64,000 nucleotides of DNA from Neoaquamicrobium sediminum (GTDB taxonomy: Bacteria > Pseudomonadota > Alphaproteobacteria > Rhizobiales > Rhizobiaceae), in the NCBI RefSeq assembly GCF_013240295.1, contig NZ_JABETK010000004.1:283503-347502 (forward strand), in the 5' to 3' direction. The position numbers were made by a program, and so were the translations under genes. Of the stretch, positions 55,265 through 63,391 are shown piece after piece. Every line of letters starts with the position of its first letter. Position 1 is the stretch's first letter. The notes under the pieces are model-generated. The model had not been told where the DNA came from and did not search any database. It saw only the letters and a program-made list of their open reading frames with translations.

Positions 55265-55435
55265 TCAGCCCGCTCGAAACCGATGCTCCGCAATCAGACG
55301 CTTAGTTTGCGGTTCTGCCTCGTCCCAGCGAAACATGTCGGCTCGGAGGTAGCGGGTCTCGTCATCGGAGATATCCTCGTCGACCTCAGTCCACCATGCC
55401 TTCGGACAAGTGTACTCCGCGTGACGATTAGTGCC
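55265..55435 (-). other. coding-like segment, C-terminal extension of the NDT-like protein or separate small protein
   Basis: In another frame beyond the NDT-like stop, the minus strand encodes EYTCPKAWWTEVDEDI, then SDDETRYLRADMFRWDEAEP and ends HRFRAG at 55265. No start codon precedes it, but removal of one base from GGG at 55434-55436 would join it to TILG of the NDT-like protein. The composition (acidic, Trp-rich, with normal codon bias) looks like real protein. Either it is a frameshifted extension of about 57 residues or the end of a lost small gene. Confidence 0.45.
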
Positions 55436-56291
55436 CTAAGATGGTTTGCATCCTACCGCGCAAGGCGTCCGTCAAACTGGCGCGGCCTTCATTGTTATTG
55501 AGGTACCGCAAGTGGCGGAGATGGCGGAGGTCAAACGGAATATCGTGCTCGCTTTGGGTGATGATTATTACCTCGCGCCCCAACGTGTGCGCGATCCCCG
55601 CCTCGTAGAACACATTGGGGTTTCGACCGGTCAGATCGCAGATCACTATTCGGGCGCGGTCGATCAGGCTAACAACATCCTGAATGATACCGGGTGCTTC
55701 CCAGATTTCATCAGCTCGCCTCGATACGAGATTGCACGCTGCACTTGCCTGCTGAATCGCCTGGTACACCGGTCCAAACTCGGCCCCAAAGGGCATCATG
55801 ACCGATACTAGTTGGTGTTCGATCGACTCGTGCTCAGGAATATTGAACACCGAAGGCCGCTGACGCCGAGGGTTCACGCTGCGGAGCAACGTGCGGTAAA
55901 GGTCCACATCTTTAACGGCCCAGTGGTTTCGGTGCCAGTCGAAGTCGTGCCTGTGCCTGTTCATATCCAAGCGGTTCTTTTGCGCATACAAAAGCGAGTT
56001 CCGCATCGGCGGCACATCAGGGTCGATCGCATATTCAAAGAGGACCTGGCCGTTGTTTATTCGAGCCTCGGTGACTTGTCCGACTTTGCAAATCTCATCT
56101 CCAGTGCCCTCTGGAATGAACAGGCATGGTAGGCGTCTCAATGCCACTAAGTGTGGAAGATCACCGTCTTTGAACTGGCCAGCCAAATGCTGCTCAGTGT
56201 TTTCGAACATCCGGCCGAGCTCCATGGAGCCCGTAGGATCACTCCAATCATAATGCCGCATTATCACGTTGAACAACTGGTCTTCCCCCAT
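55428..56291 (-). CDS. NDT-like/TIR-related nucleotide-processing protein
   Basis: A 287-residue protein from ATG 56291. The first 150 residues are not recognised (Trp/His-rich, HRHDFDWHRNHWAVKDVD). The C-terminal 125 residues match the nucleoside 2-deoxyribosyltransferase-like family found in bacterial conflict systems: VSVMMPFGAEFGPVYQAI, ARIVICDLTGRNPNVFYEAGIAHTLG (with the Glu equivalent to the NDT nucleophile) and VIIITQSEHDIPFDLRH. It is the first gene of the leftward island operon. It could be the sensor/initiator or a glycosidase-type effector. Confidence 0.68.
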   Translation of the reverse strand: MGEDQLFNVIMRHYDWSDPTGSMELGRMFENTEQHLAGQFKDGDLPHLVALRRLPCLFIPEGTGDEICKVGQVTEARINNGQVLFEYAIDPDVPPMRNSLLYAQKNRLDMNRHRHDFDWHRNHWAVKDVDLYRTLLRSVNPRRQRPSVFNIPEHESIEHQLVSVMMPFGAEFGPVYQAIQQASAACNLVSRRADEIWEAPGIIQDVVSLIDRARIVICDLTGRNPNVFYEAGIAHTLGREVIIITQSEHDIPFDLRHLRHLRYLNNNEGRASLTDALRGRMQTILGH

Positions 56292-56686
56292 GCTTCGCCC
56301 GGATAATTACTTAAACTGTGCGTGGGGGAAAGAAGAGTCTGATTTTTGCAGGCACATGGTTGCGGGAGGGCGCGCACATCATAACTTGCCACCGGGCGGC
56401 CGGCACATGGGGCCGGAGGAGGTTAGGAATGTCGCCAAGCAAGTAGCGGTTGTTGCGGGGGCATCCAGCGCTCTGCGATTGCTATTCCGAGCGGCGGCTT
56501 AGCGCTGGCGAGAGCGCTACAGCACACACTTGAGCGCTGCCCTCCGAAGGCTGATGTCAAGGGGGTTGGCGACAAAGAGGAGACGAAAAAAGGTTGTAAG
56601 AACAAGGATTTGCGAGGTCGTCATTCTGATCTTTCAACTCGCGAAAAGTTCACGTAAGCACTGCGTAAGCAGTTGCGACCCGGTAA
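56292..56686. other. 395-base region without a recognised gene
   Basis: Between the first island gene and tRNA-Arg. It contains the second copy of the 38-base repeat (56357-56394) and GC-rich dyads near 56395-56420, but no ORF with recognisable content. The promoter of the leftward island operon should lie in its left part. Confidence 0.45.
56357..56394 (+). repeat. 38-base imperfect repeat, right copy
   Basis: Begins TGGTTGCGGG, contains ACATCATAACTTGC and ends ACCG. Partner of 46891-46928. It lies about 290 bases before tRNA-Arg. A possible attachment-site or small-RNA element; function not known. Confidence 0.5.
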
Positions 56687-56763
56687 GCACCCGTAGCTCA
56701 GCTGGATAGAGCGTCGCCCTCCGAAGGCGAAGGCCACAGGTTCGAATCCTGTCGGGTGCGCCA
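56687..56763 (+). tRNA. tRNA-Arg (anticodon CCG)
   Basis: A 77-base cloverleaf with encoded CCA. The acceptor arms GCACCCG / CGGGTGC pair fully, with discriminator G. The anticodon stem TCGCC / GGCGA closes the loop CTCCGAA, giving anticodon CCG for CGG codons. The T arm contains GGTTCGAATCC. Accessory DNA lies on both sides, consistent with use of this tRNA as an integration hotspot. Confidence 0.95.
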
Positions 56764-56777
56764 CTTAAAACAGAACT

Positions 56778-56960
56778 ATGAACGTCGAACGCCCGCGTTC
56801 TATGCTGAATGCCGCGACTAACATTCACGGTTTATTCCGACTTCGCTATACGAACCTCTTCGTCCGCGACCCCGACGCGCTGTGCGAGCGCACGCTGATG
56901 ATCTCGGCGGTAGCCGCCATCTTCGGCGTGTCGGTTCTGCGTGCGCTCATCGGGGGCTAA
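56778..56960 (+). CDS. small ORF after tRNA-Arg, possible membrane peptide
   Basis: 60 residues with a C-terminal hydrophobic helix (LMISAVAAIFGVSVLRALIGG) and GC-rich wobble positions in its second half. There is no clear ribosome-binding site and no family I recognise. It may be a remnant of the original gene next to the tRNA. Confidence 0.3.
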   Translation: MNVERPRSMLNAATNIHGLFRLRYTNLFVRDPDALCERTLMISAVAAIFGVSVLRALIGG

Positions 56961-57029
56961 TCGACGTCAAGTTCTGTCAGCTTCCTGGGAGCCAAAGCGG
57001 TTGTTTCCCAAGCTCCGGCTGGTACGTGC

Positions 57030-57824
57030 TCAGTAGAATTCATCAAGTAGCCGGTAGAAAGCCGCGCGGTCGGAATCAAAATCGCTAATGCCATAGTGAC
57101 CGAGGAACGGTTTGACCCATTCGCGACCGAGCTCCTCGGCGACGTCCCGTGTGGTCAATGCTAAATCCTGATAGCGGTCTGCTAACCCCAGGCGGCCGCA
57201 ATCGATGACGCCGGAGAAGCGGCCGCTCTCTACCATAACATTTGGCAGACAAGCGTCGCCGTGCGTGACTACCAAGTTCTCACGAAGCGGCTTGCGGGCT
57301 TGCAGCCGTGCAAACAGCTCAGTCGGCCCTAGACCCTGATGCTCATCATCGAGATCATCCTGATCTACCAGGCCGGCCTCCATTCGCGCCCGTGCCAGCT
57401 CGATGCGGTGCTCTGCTCTATGATCAAACGGGCAGGTTGTCGGGTCGAGTTGATGAAGCTGGCGCAAGACAGCGGCCATCATCGCCACTTTCTCCTCCGC
57501 ACCCATCGAGGCCGAAAGCAGGTTTTCGCCGGGCACCGCGCTCAGCAGCAGCCAATCCCGCTCCTGTTGGTGGACCTCAGCAAGCACCTGTGCGCAGGGC
57601 AGGCCGGTCGTTGACAGCCAGCGCAGCCGCGCTGCCTCTTCTTGTAGTTCGCTCAACAAGCCGGCTGGCTCGGTTTTCACGAACAGAACCCGTCTGCCTG
57701 GTGCCTCAACGCGGAATACCGCCGCTTCCGAGCCGCCGACTGTTTGCTGGGTCCAGGTGTAGCTGGCCAGCTTTTCCTTCCAGGCCATTGGGGCTTGGGT
57801 CAAAACACGTTCTTCTTCCAACAT
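57030..57824 (-). CDS. aminoglycoside 3'-phosphotransferase, APH(3')-II-like
   Basis: 264 residues from ATG 57824, exactly the length of APH(3')-II. An upstream in-frame start at 58040 would run into the IS66 element and is rejected. Kinase motifs: VVTHGDACLPNVMV (catalytic loop), FSGVIDCGRLGLADRYQDLAL (metal-binding Asp) and the C-terminal AFYRLLDEFY, closely parallel to NptII. It phosphorylates kanamycin/neomycin-class aminoglycosides. The difference from NptII is spread over the whole protein, so it looks like an environmental relative, not a cloning-vector fragment. IS66 sits 126 bases upstream and may affect its promoter. Confidence 0.88.
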   Translation of the reverse strand: MLEEERVLTQAPMAWKEKLASYTWTQQTVGGSEAAVFRVEAPGRRVLFVKTEPAGLLSELQEEAARLRWLSTTGLPCAQVLAEVHQQERDWLLLSAVPGENLLSASMGAEEKVAMMAAVLRQLHQLDPTTCPFDHRAEHRIELARARMEAGLVDQDDLDDEHQGLGPTELFARLQARKPLRENLVVTHGDACLPNVMVESGRFSGVIDCGRLGLADRYQDLALTTRDVAEELGREWVKPFLGHYGISDFDSDRAAFYRLLDEFY

Positions 57825-57966
57825 ACTTCCAAGTAGAAACAGGATCTGGCTCTCGGTGCAACTACTGTGACACTGCTCGTCCAAGCCTTCCGGCAAAGAG
57901 GTGAGCGCGGCCTGAGCAAGAATCCATATTGATGTTTCCGTTACTGCATCGTAAGCGGTGTACCGG

Positions 57967-59505
57967 TCACACCGTTGCAGCGAAGTTCCATGGAAGCAGT
58001 TCACTGACCTGGCTCTGCTGATGGCCGTTGGCGACGGCACCGAGGGTTGAGCTAAGCCAAGCGTGAGGATCTACGGCGTTCAGCTTGCAGGTTTCGATGA
58101 ACGAGGCGATGACGGCCCAGTTTTCGGCACCGGCATCATGACCGGCAAAGAGCGCGTTCTTCCGGTTCAGGGCAATCGGGCGGATGGTCCGCTCGACGGC
58201 ATTGTTGTCGAGCTCGATGCGCCCATCGGTCAGGAACAACTCGAGCCCAGCCCAGTATTTGGCGATGTAGCTCAATGCCTCCCCGAGCGGCGCTTTCGCC
58301 GAGACGCGGCTGCGATGGTGATCAAGCCAGTCTTTTATTCGCGCCACGGCCGGTGCTGACCGCTTCTGGCGCACGGCGAGCCGGTCATCGGGATCCAGAC
58401 CTCGGATGCCGGCTTCGATGGCATAGAGCTCGCGGATCAGGCGCACACCCTCTTCGGCGATCGGGGCGGGACCCGTGCGGGTGATCTCTACCAGTTTGCG
58501 GCGCGCATGGGCCCAGCAATAGGCGAGCGTGATGTCCGATCCGCCGCGACCTGGTGCGACCAACCGGTTGTAGCCGGCATAACCATCGACCTGAAGAATG
58601 CCGCCAAAGCCCTGCAAGATCCGTTCTGCATGAAGGCCACTTCTGCCCGGGGCATAGGTGAAGGCAACACCGGGTGGTGCGGTGCCATTCCAGGGGCGAT
58701 CATCACGGGCCAGAGCCCAGAAGTATCCGGTCTTGGTCTTTCGGGCCCCAGGATCGAGCACCGGTGCGCGGGTTTCGTCCATGAACAGCTTCGATGACCT
58801 TTTCAGGTCTGCCACCAAGGCATCGTAGACCGGGCGCAGCTCGAAGGCGGCCCGACCGACCCAATCGGCCAGCGTTGAGCGGTCCAGATCAACACCCTGG
58901 CGGCTGTAAATCTGCGCCTGACGATAGAGCGGAAGGTGATCGGCATACTTGCTGACTAGAACATGGGCGACCATGGCCTCGGTCGGCAACCCGCCGGGGA
59001 TCAGCCGAGCGGGCGACGGTGCCTGCACCACGCCGTCGGTGCAGGACCGGCAAGCATATTTGGGGCGGCGGGTGACGATCACCCGGAACTGGGCTGGGAT
59101 CACGTCCAGCCGCTCGGACACGTCTTCGCCAATGCGGTGCAGACCACCGCCGCAGCCACAGACCAGGCTTTCGGGCTCGATGATCTGCTCGATCCGCGGC
59201 AGGTGCCTGGGGAGCGAACCACGATTGGCGCTGCGTGGTTTTGCCGATCGCCGTGCCGCACGATCCTCTGCATCTTCCTCGGCATGGACCGCCGCGATGG
59301 CCGTTTCCAGATCCTCCAGCGCCAGATCGAACTGGTCCGGATCGCTCTTTTCCGACCTGCGCCCGAAGGCCGCCTGCCTGAACGCGGCGACCAGCTTTTC
59401 CAGCTGTGCGATCCGATCGTCCTTGCGTTGATTGCGCGCTTCCGCGGCAACGAGCATCGCCTTGAGGGCGGCAATATCGTCGGGAAGTTCGGTGCTATCG
59501 AGCAT
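57967..59505 (-). CDS. tnpC: IS66 transposase TnpC
   Basis: A 512-residue IS66 transposase. The N-terminal leucine-zipper-like part (IAALKAMLVAAEARNQRKDD) is followed by a zinc-finger region (CGCGGGLHRIGED, YACRSC). The DDE catalytic residues are in FMDETRAP, LQVDGYAGYN and IELDNNAVERTIRP. The gene is full length, with no frameshift. Confidence 0.95.
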   Translation of the reverse strand: MLDSTELPDDIAALKAMLVAAEARNQRKDDRIAQLEKLVAAFRQAAFGRRSEKSDPDQFDLALEDLETAIAAVHAEEDAEDRAARRSAKPRSANRGSLPRHLPRIEQIIEPESLVCGCGGGLHRIGEDVSERLDVIPAQFRVIVTRRPKYACRSCTDGVVQAPSPARLIPGGLPTEAMVAHVLVSKYADHLPLYRQAQIYSRQGVDLDRSTLADWVGRAAFELRPVYDALVADLKRSSKLFMDETRAPVLDPGARKTKTGYFWALARDDRPWNGTAPPGVAFTYAPGRSGLHAERILQGFGGILQVDGYAGYNRLVAPGRGGSDITLAYCWAHARRKLVEITRTGPAPIAEEGVRLIRELYAIEAGIRGLDPDDRLAVRQKRSAPAVARIKDWLDHHRSRVSAKAPLGEALSYIAKYWAGLELFLTDGRIELDNNAVERTIRPIALNRKNALFAGHDAGAENWAVIASFIETCKLNAVDPHAWLSSTLGAVANGHQQSQVSELLPWNFAATV

Positions 59506-59573
59506 GACCGGAATCTACCAGATCAAGCACCGCATTCCCGCAAAAAGACATGCCCTGAGTCATCCTGCCGCAG

Positions 59574-59927
59574 TCATTCCACGGCTTCTGGAGCCCGTGC
59601 TTCCACTGCCCGAACCCGGCGCCAATCGAGTCCAGAGAACAGGGCCTCGAACTGCGCGTGGCTCAGCGTTATCAGCCCGTCCCTCACCATAGGCCAGGTG
59701 AAGTTGTGCTCTTCCAGCCGCTTGTAGGCCATGACCAATCCGGTGCCATCCCAGTAGAGCAGCTTCAGCCGGTCGGTCTTCTTGGCGCGGAACACAAAGA
59801 CAGTGCCCGTGAACGGGTCCTTGTGTAGCTCGTTCTTCACCATCGCTGCCAGGCTGTCGTGGCCTTTGCGGAAGTCGATCGGTTTGGTCGCCACCATGAT
59901 CCGCACCCGGTTGGAGGGGAAGATCAT
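59574..59927 (-). CDS. tnpB: IS66 accessory protein TnpB
   Basis: A 117-residue IS66 Orf2 protein (RVRIMVATKPIDFRKGHDSL, GTVFVFRAKKTDRLKLLYWDGTG). Needed together with TnpA for transposition in this family. Overlaps tnpA by four bases. Confidence 0.93.
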   Translation of the reverse strand: MIFPSNRVRIMVATKPIDFRKGHDSLAAMVKNELHKDPFTGTVFVFRAKKTDRLKLLYWDGTGLVMAYKRLEEHNFTWPMVRDGLITLSHAQFEALFSGLDWRRVRAVEARAPEAVE

Positions 59928-60316
59928 GAGCCCGCCATCAGCGCGTGGACCACCGAGGCAATCCGGGCCGACGAAGCGCCTGGCTCCAGCCGGACGGTCA
60001 CCGAACCCACCACGACCTCCGGCCCAGCCGATGCAGTCGGTACCGCGGCTGTCACGTCCTCAACAACCGGAGCGACCATCAGAGCCGCAAACTCAACCGG
60101 ATCCTCTGGTGCCGGCAGCACCAGCTTCCCGTTCCGCGCAAGAGTTCGCCAAGAGGAGACATGGTTGGCCTTCAGCCCATGCCGCTCCGCAACTTCACTA
60201 ACGCTCGCCCCCGGCCGCAGTGTCTCGGCGACAATCCGCGCCTTCACATCATCGGGCCACTGCCGATTGCGACGCCGCCTCACGCCATTTGTGAGAAGCT
60301 CCATTGGAGCGTCCAT
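59924..60316 (-). CDS. tnpA: IS66 protein TnpA
   Basis: A 130-residue protein with a helix-turn-helix of the IS3/IS66 Orf1 type (KARIVAETLRPGASVSEVAERHGLKANHVSSW). First gene of the element. Confidence 0.92.
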   Translation of the reverse strand: MDAPMELLTNGVRRRRNRQWPDDVKARIVAETLRPGASVSEVAERHGLKANHVSSWRTLARNGKLVLPAPEDPVEFAALMVAPVVEDVTAAVPTASAGPEVVVGSVTVRLEPGASSARIASVVHALMAGS

Positions 60317-60445
60317 GGAGAAACTCCCGCACTGACCTCAATCAGTGCGCAATCTCATGGCTCACAACCTAGCGGAAGGTGGGGATACAACACCGCTTAC
60401 ACTGCATCGTTCCGCGGCAACTCTTTGGCAACCTCCATTCCTCAT

Positions 60446-60658
60446 TTAGGGGACGAAGCAGCCCATGGCGGTCGGGATCGAGTGCAGTTCGTTCAGGAAG
60501 GCCGCTAAATCCGTTGCCAGGATCCGCTGCTTTTCGTAGTTCAACCCCGAAATGTCCTGCAACGGCTCTCCTGCGAGTTTGGCATCAACTGAGACGAGGT
60601 GTTCGCCAGCCTTCCGCAATTCCATTCCCGGAACGGGCGCGGATAGAGATGGGCGCAC
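60446..60658 (-). pseudogene. fragment of an APH-family phosphotransferase
   Basis: About 70 residues: PSLSAPVPGMELRKAG, AKLAGEPL, LATDLAAFLNELHSIP. These correspond to the middle of an APH/choline-kinase-type protein (end of the N-lobe and start of the C-lobe). The HGD catalytic loop is absent and the frame ends before the IS66 insertion. Not an active enzyme. Confidence 0.55.
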
Positions 60659-60665
60659 AGCTCGC

Positions 60666-60953
60666 CTATTCCTGTTTTGACGCTGCCATATTTGTTGCAG
60701 AGATCAGTGCGCAGGCTGAAACGACAACCAGCATCCCAAACGCAACTTGGTATGCCGACCCTGGGGTCGAGATGTCGACCTGCTCAATGACAGCCACCAC
60801 CGCAATCGCGCCGACTGCACCTCTAATGCGTTGGGCAACATTGATCAACGTCGCTGCGTCGCCGGTTTCGGTTTTGTCGACGACGCGCTGTTGTCGCGTG
60901 TCGGTGACGTCAGGCGCCGCGCGGGCTTCACCGGCGCGGCATGGTTGATTCAT
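60666..60953 (-). pseudogene. C-terminal fragment of an MFS drug exporter (DHA2-like)
   Basis: TGDAATLINVAQRIRGAVGAIAVVAVIEQVD followed by a last hydrophobic helix (VAFGMLVVVSACALISATNM) matches the C-terminal two helices of DHA2-type MFS exporters. The N-terminal ten or more helices are missing. The first 30 residues of the ORF are not similar. A decayed remnant in a resistance-rich zone. Confidence 0.5.
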
Positions 60954-61050
60954 AAAGGCGCGGCGCTATCAAATGCCGCGTCGTCGTCCGAGAGCGCAAA
61001 CTCAAGCGGAACAGCTTGAATAACCGTTCGAGAGAACGCTCTGTCGCCGA

Positions 61051-62323
61051 TCATTTCGCCGGTAGACGAGATGAGATGGACTGGATCACACCAATTGCGC
61101 CTTGCGGATCCCGGTTGGCAAGCACGGCGACCACGTAGCCGGAGTCCGGAAAAATCAGCAGCTGTCCATAGATGCCCGGGGCGCCACCATTGTGGCCGAC
61201 CACCCTCACACCATCCCCCGAAAGCTCGTCGCTAAAGCCGTAGGCATATCTGGAAGAACCCATCGAAGCGACCTTGCCGGCGATTAAAAGCTCTGTGTGC
61301 TCTTCATCCAGCAGCTTATTTTCTCTGAGCGCTGTGGCGAAGCGGATGAGATCGCCGACAGTCGAGTACCCGCCACCTGCTGGTCCACCTCGATATGGCA
61401 AGGAATCGGTGTTCGGCCGCAACGGCGGCAGTTGCCCGCCAACAGGGTGCCCGCTCAGCCTCTCGCCGGGCGGAACGCGGGTGTAGCCGATCGCGGTTTT
61501 CGGCGGCAGTTCGCTTACCGGGTAATTGTCCGTCGAGTTCATGCCCGCCGGCTGAAAGATGTGCTTGCGGACATAGTCGAAGTAGCTTTCCCCGCTTACT
61601 GTCTCGATGATGCGTCCGAGCAGGATGAAGCCGTAGTTGCTGTATTCCCAACTGCTCCCCGGTTCGAAGCGGGGGAGCGTTCGCCGAACAGGGCGATGAA
61701 GTCTTCCGGTTCCGTCAGGTCCTCGCGATTGGCGTTGAAGAGCTCGATTTCATCCGGCCCGAAGATGTTTCCAGCTCCCGCCGTATGAGTCAGCAACTGA
61801 TGGATGGTTGCCGCGCCATCGCCTCGTTCGGATAATCCGGGAGGTATGCTGAAAGCGGATCGTCGAGGCTAACCCGGCCGGCCTGCACCAATTGTAGAAT
61901 GGCGGTCCCGGTGAACATCTTGCCCATCGAACCGATGCCGAAAGCCGTGTCGACATCATTGGGGATCTGCCTTTCGATGTCAGCGCAACCTTTGGCCTTC
62001 GCAAATATCGTCTCCCCGTCTCTGGAGACCATCACAGCGCCAGCGAACATGTCGGCCGCCGTCTGCCGATCCAGTTCCTCCGCAAGTGCGGCGATCGCTT
62101 CCGATTCCGTCACGCGTTCGGCGACGCGTCCCTGCCCTGCACCGCCAACGACCCGCTCGCCACGTTGCAGATTGTCAGGCGGGGCGCTCGACGGCTGATC
62201 GGGGCCGTTGCGCGGAAGGCCCGGCGGCGAGTCGCCACCAATCACCACGGGTTCGGCTGTAGCAGAGTAGGTAGTAAGGAGGCAGACCAGGGTGGCCAGT
62301 GCCAATCCATTTAACGCCTTCAT
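61051..62323 (-). CDS. serine hydrolase, beta-lactamase class C family, two frameshifts
   Basis: Starts at ATG 62323 (MKALNGLALATLVCLLT) with a signal peptide ending near SATA. The SxxK motif is in FGIGSMGKMFTG, the YxN motif in WEYSNYG and the KTG-equivalent HNGG in VVGHNGGAPGIYG. Frame is lost at CC 61811-61812 (adding a base gives EAMARATIHQLLTHTAG) and at G5 61671-61675 (adding one gives ERSPRFEPGSSWEYSNYG). Restored about 425 residues. It is probably a periplasmic esterase or D-Ala peptidase; beta-lactamase activity cannot be assumed. Confidence 0.8.
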
Positions 62324-62405
62324 GGCTTCCACTTCCTCGGAAATGTGATGTGAGACTCGTGCTTGGGTGGACTAGCCAAGTCCATTGAGAGGGTCATGTC
62401 GTACT

Positions 62406-62887
62406 CTACTGATAAAGCTTCCGCAGGCTTGTCTGCAGGTAGTCCATGGCTGTCGACCACTTCGGGTCGGACCAGCGCTGCCCAATTTCCTCATCGGAAA
62501 CGTTCTCAACCCGTTGTTGCAGCCACCAGACATTTCCGTAGGGATCGCGAACGCGACCCACCTTGTCCCCGAAGGCCAGGTGCGTCACTTGGGTAATTGG
62601 CTGCGCGCCGGCGGCGACCGCTCGTTTGAACAGCTCCTCAGCGTCCTCGACGAACAGGCGAAGGAATGCTGGGGTTGGCGGCCAATCACGCATGTCGAAC
62701 ATTAGAATGATCGTATTGCCGATGCGCATTTCGGCATGGCCGATGCTCCCATCCGGGTTTTGAAGCTGCCGAGATCCTCTGCATCAAAAGCTTCCGAGAG
62801 AAAACTCATCAGCCGGACCGTATCTTTGCCGATGATCCAAGGTGCAACCGAGGCATAGCCGGGAGGAATAATTGGTATGTTCTGCAT
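62406..62887 (-). CDS. VOC family (glyoxalase-like, PhnB-type) protein, frameshifted
   Basis: Starts at ATG 62887 (MQNIPIIPPGYASVAPWIIGKD). One base is missing in the T4 run 62758-62761; restoring it gives LGSFKNPDGSIGHAEMRIGNTIILMFDMRDWPP and the intact C-terminal half with FGDKVGRVRDPYGNVWWLQQ. Restored about 160 residues, the usual size for PhnB/YdeI-like VOC proteins. Such proteins bind metals or small substrates and some give antibiotic resistance; nothing here decides the role. Confidence 0.8.
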
Positions 62888-63391
62888 GAGACAATCTCCA
62901 TCGGGTTTGCGAACGGCACAATGACATGGTCTGTTGCCAAATGGTGTCAGCAGAGCCAAAGGTGCTAACTTGTCACCACTGAACGTCGTCTATTCACTGC
63001 TCTGCCTAAGCGCAATCGAGACGGGAAGCAGAGCCCGCACGGCATCGGTTCCAGGGTCGACTACTACAATCGGCGGCGTCCGCATTCGGCGGCAGGACGC
63101 CCGACGATGCCTGTGAAAGGACTGAATTGACGGGGCAACTGGCGGCGGCGGAGAAACAACTCGATCTGTCTTAGCTTAGCCGCCAACTGCCTCATCAAGC
63201 GGCACCAGCTCAGAGCCCCCGGCAGCCACCGCCATAAGCTGCGTCGCACCTGCCCAAGCCTTAGACTCCACGGTGTTTCAGTTTCCTGCCTCACTTCTAC
63301 TTTGCGGTCGGCCTTTATGTGTCGGCGATCTTTGCGGCCCTGTTCGCAAGTTTTTAGGCTATCGGCGGACATTCACCGATCGGGCTGCGTT
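62888..63391. other. 504-base region without an intact gene
   Basis: No complete gene is recognised. On the plus strand near 63292-63357 a short frame reads PHFYFAVGLYVSAIFAALFASF and stops, which looks like the last helix of a lost membrane protein. The rest shows no consistent coding pattern on either strand. Confidence 0.4.

Larger units (their letters stand above)
57951..60400 (-). mobile_element. IS66-family insertion sequence, complete
   Basis: Ends begin GTAAGCGGTGT at 57951 and, inverted, at 60400 (ACACCGCTTAC). The element is flanked by the 8-base target duplication ACTGCATC at 57943-57950 and 60401-60408, the size expected for IS66. It carries tnpA, tnpB and tnpC, all intact and on the minus strand. 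It is inserted between the aph gene and a phosphotransferase fragment. The perfect duplication implies a fairly recent insertion. Confidence 0.92.

Noticed and set aside
49871..56291. CD-NTase gene expected for type IV CBASS
   Set aside because: I looked in all frames of the island for a nucleotidyltransferase GS/GG...DxD pattern and for Cap2/Cap3-like or HORMA/TRIP13-like proteins; none is visible, so it is not called CBASS outright.
56687..56763. attB/attL core inside tRNA-Arg for the defence island
   Set aside because: No repeat of the tRNA 3' end is found near 46.5-47.4 kb, and the island lies on the 5' side of the tRNA, so tRNA integration of this island is not supported by the sequence.
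57825..58040. longer N terminus for the aminoglycoside phosphotransferase
   Set aside because: The frame is open to 58040 but enters the IS66 element; ATG 57824 gives the exact family length and alignment.
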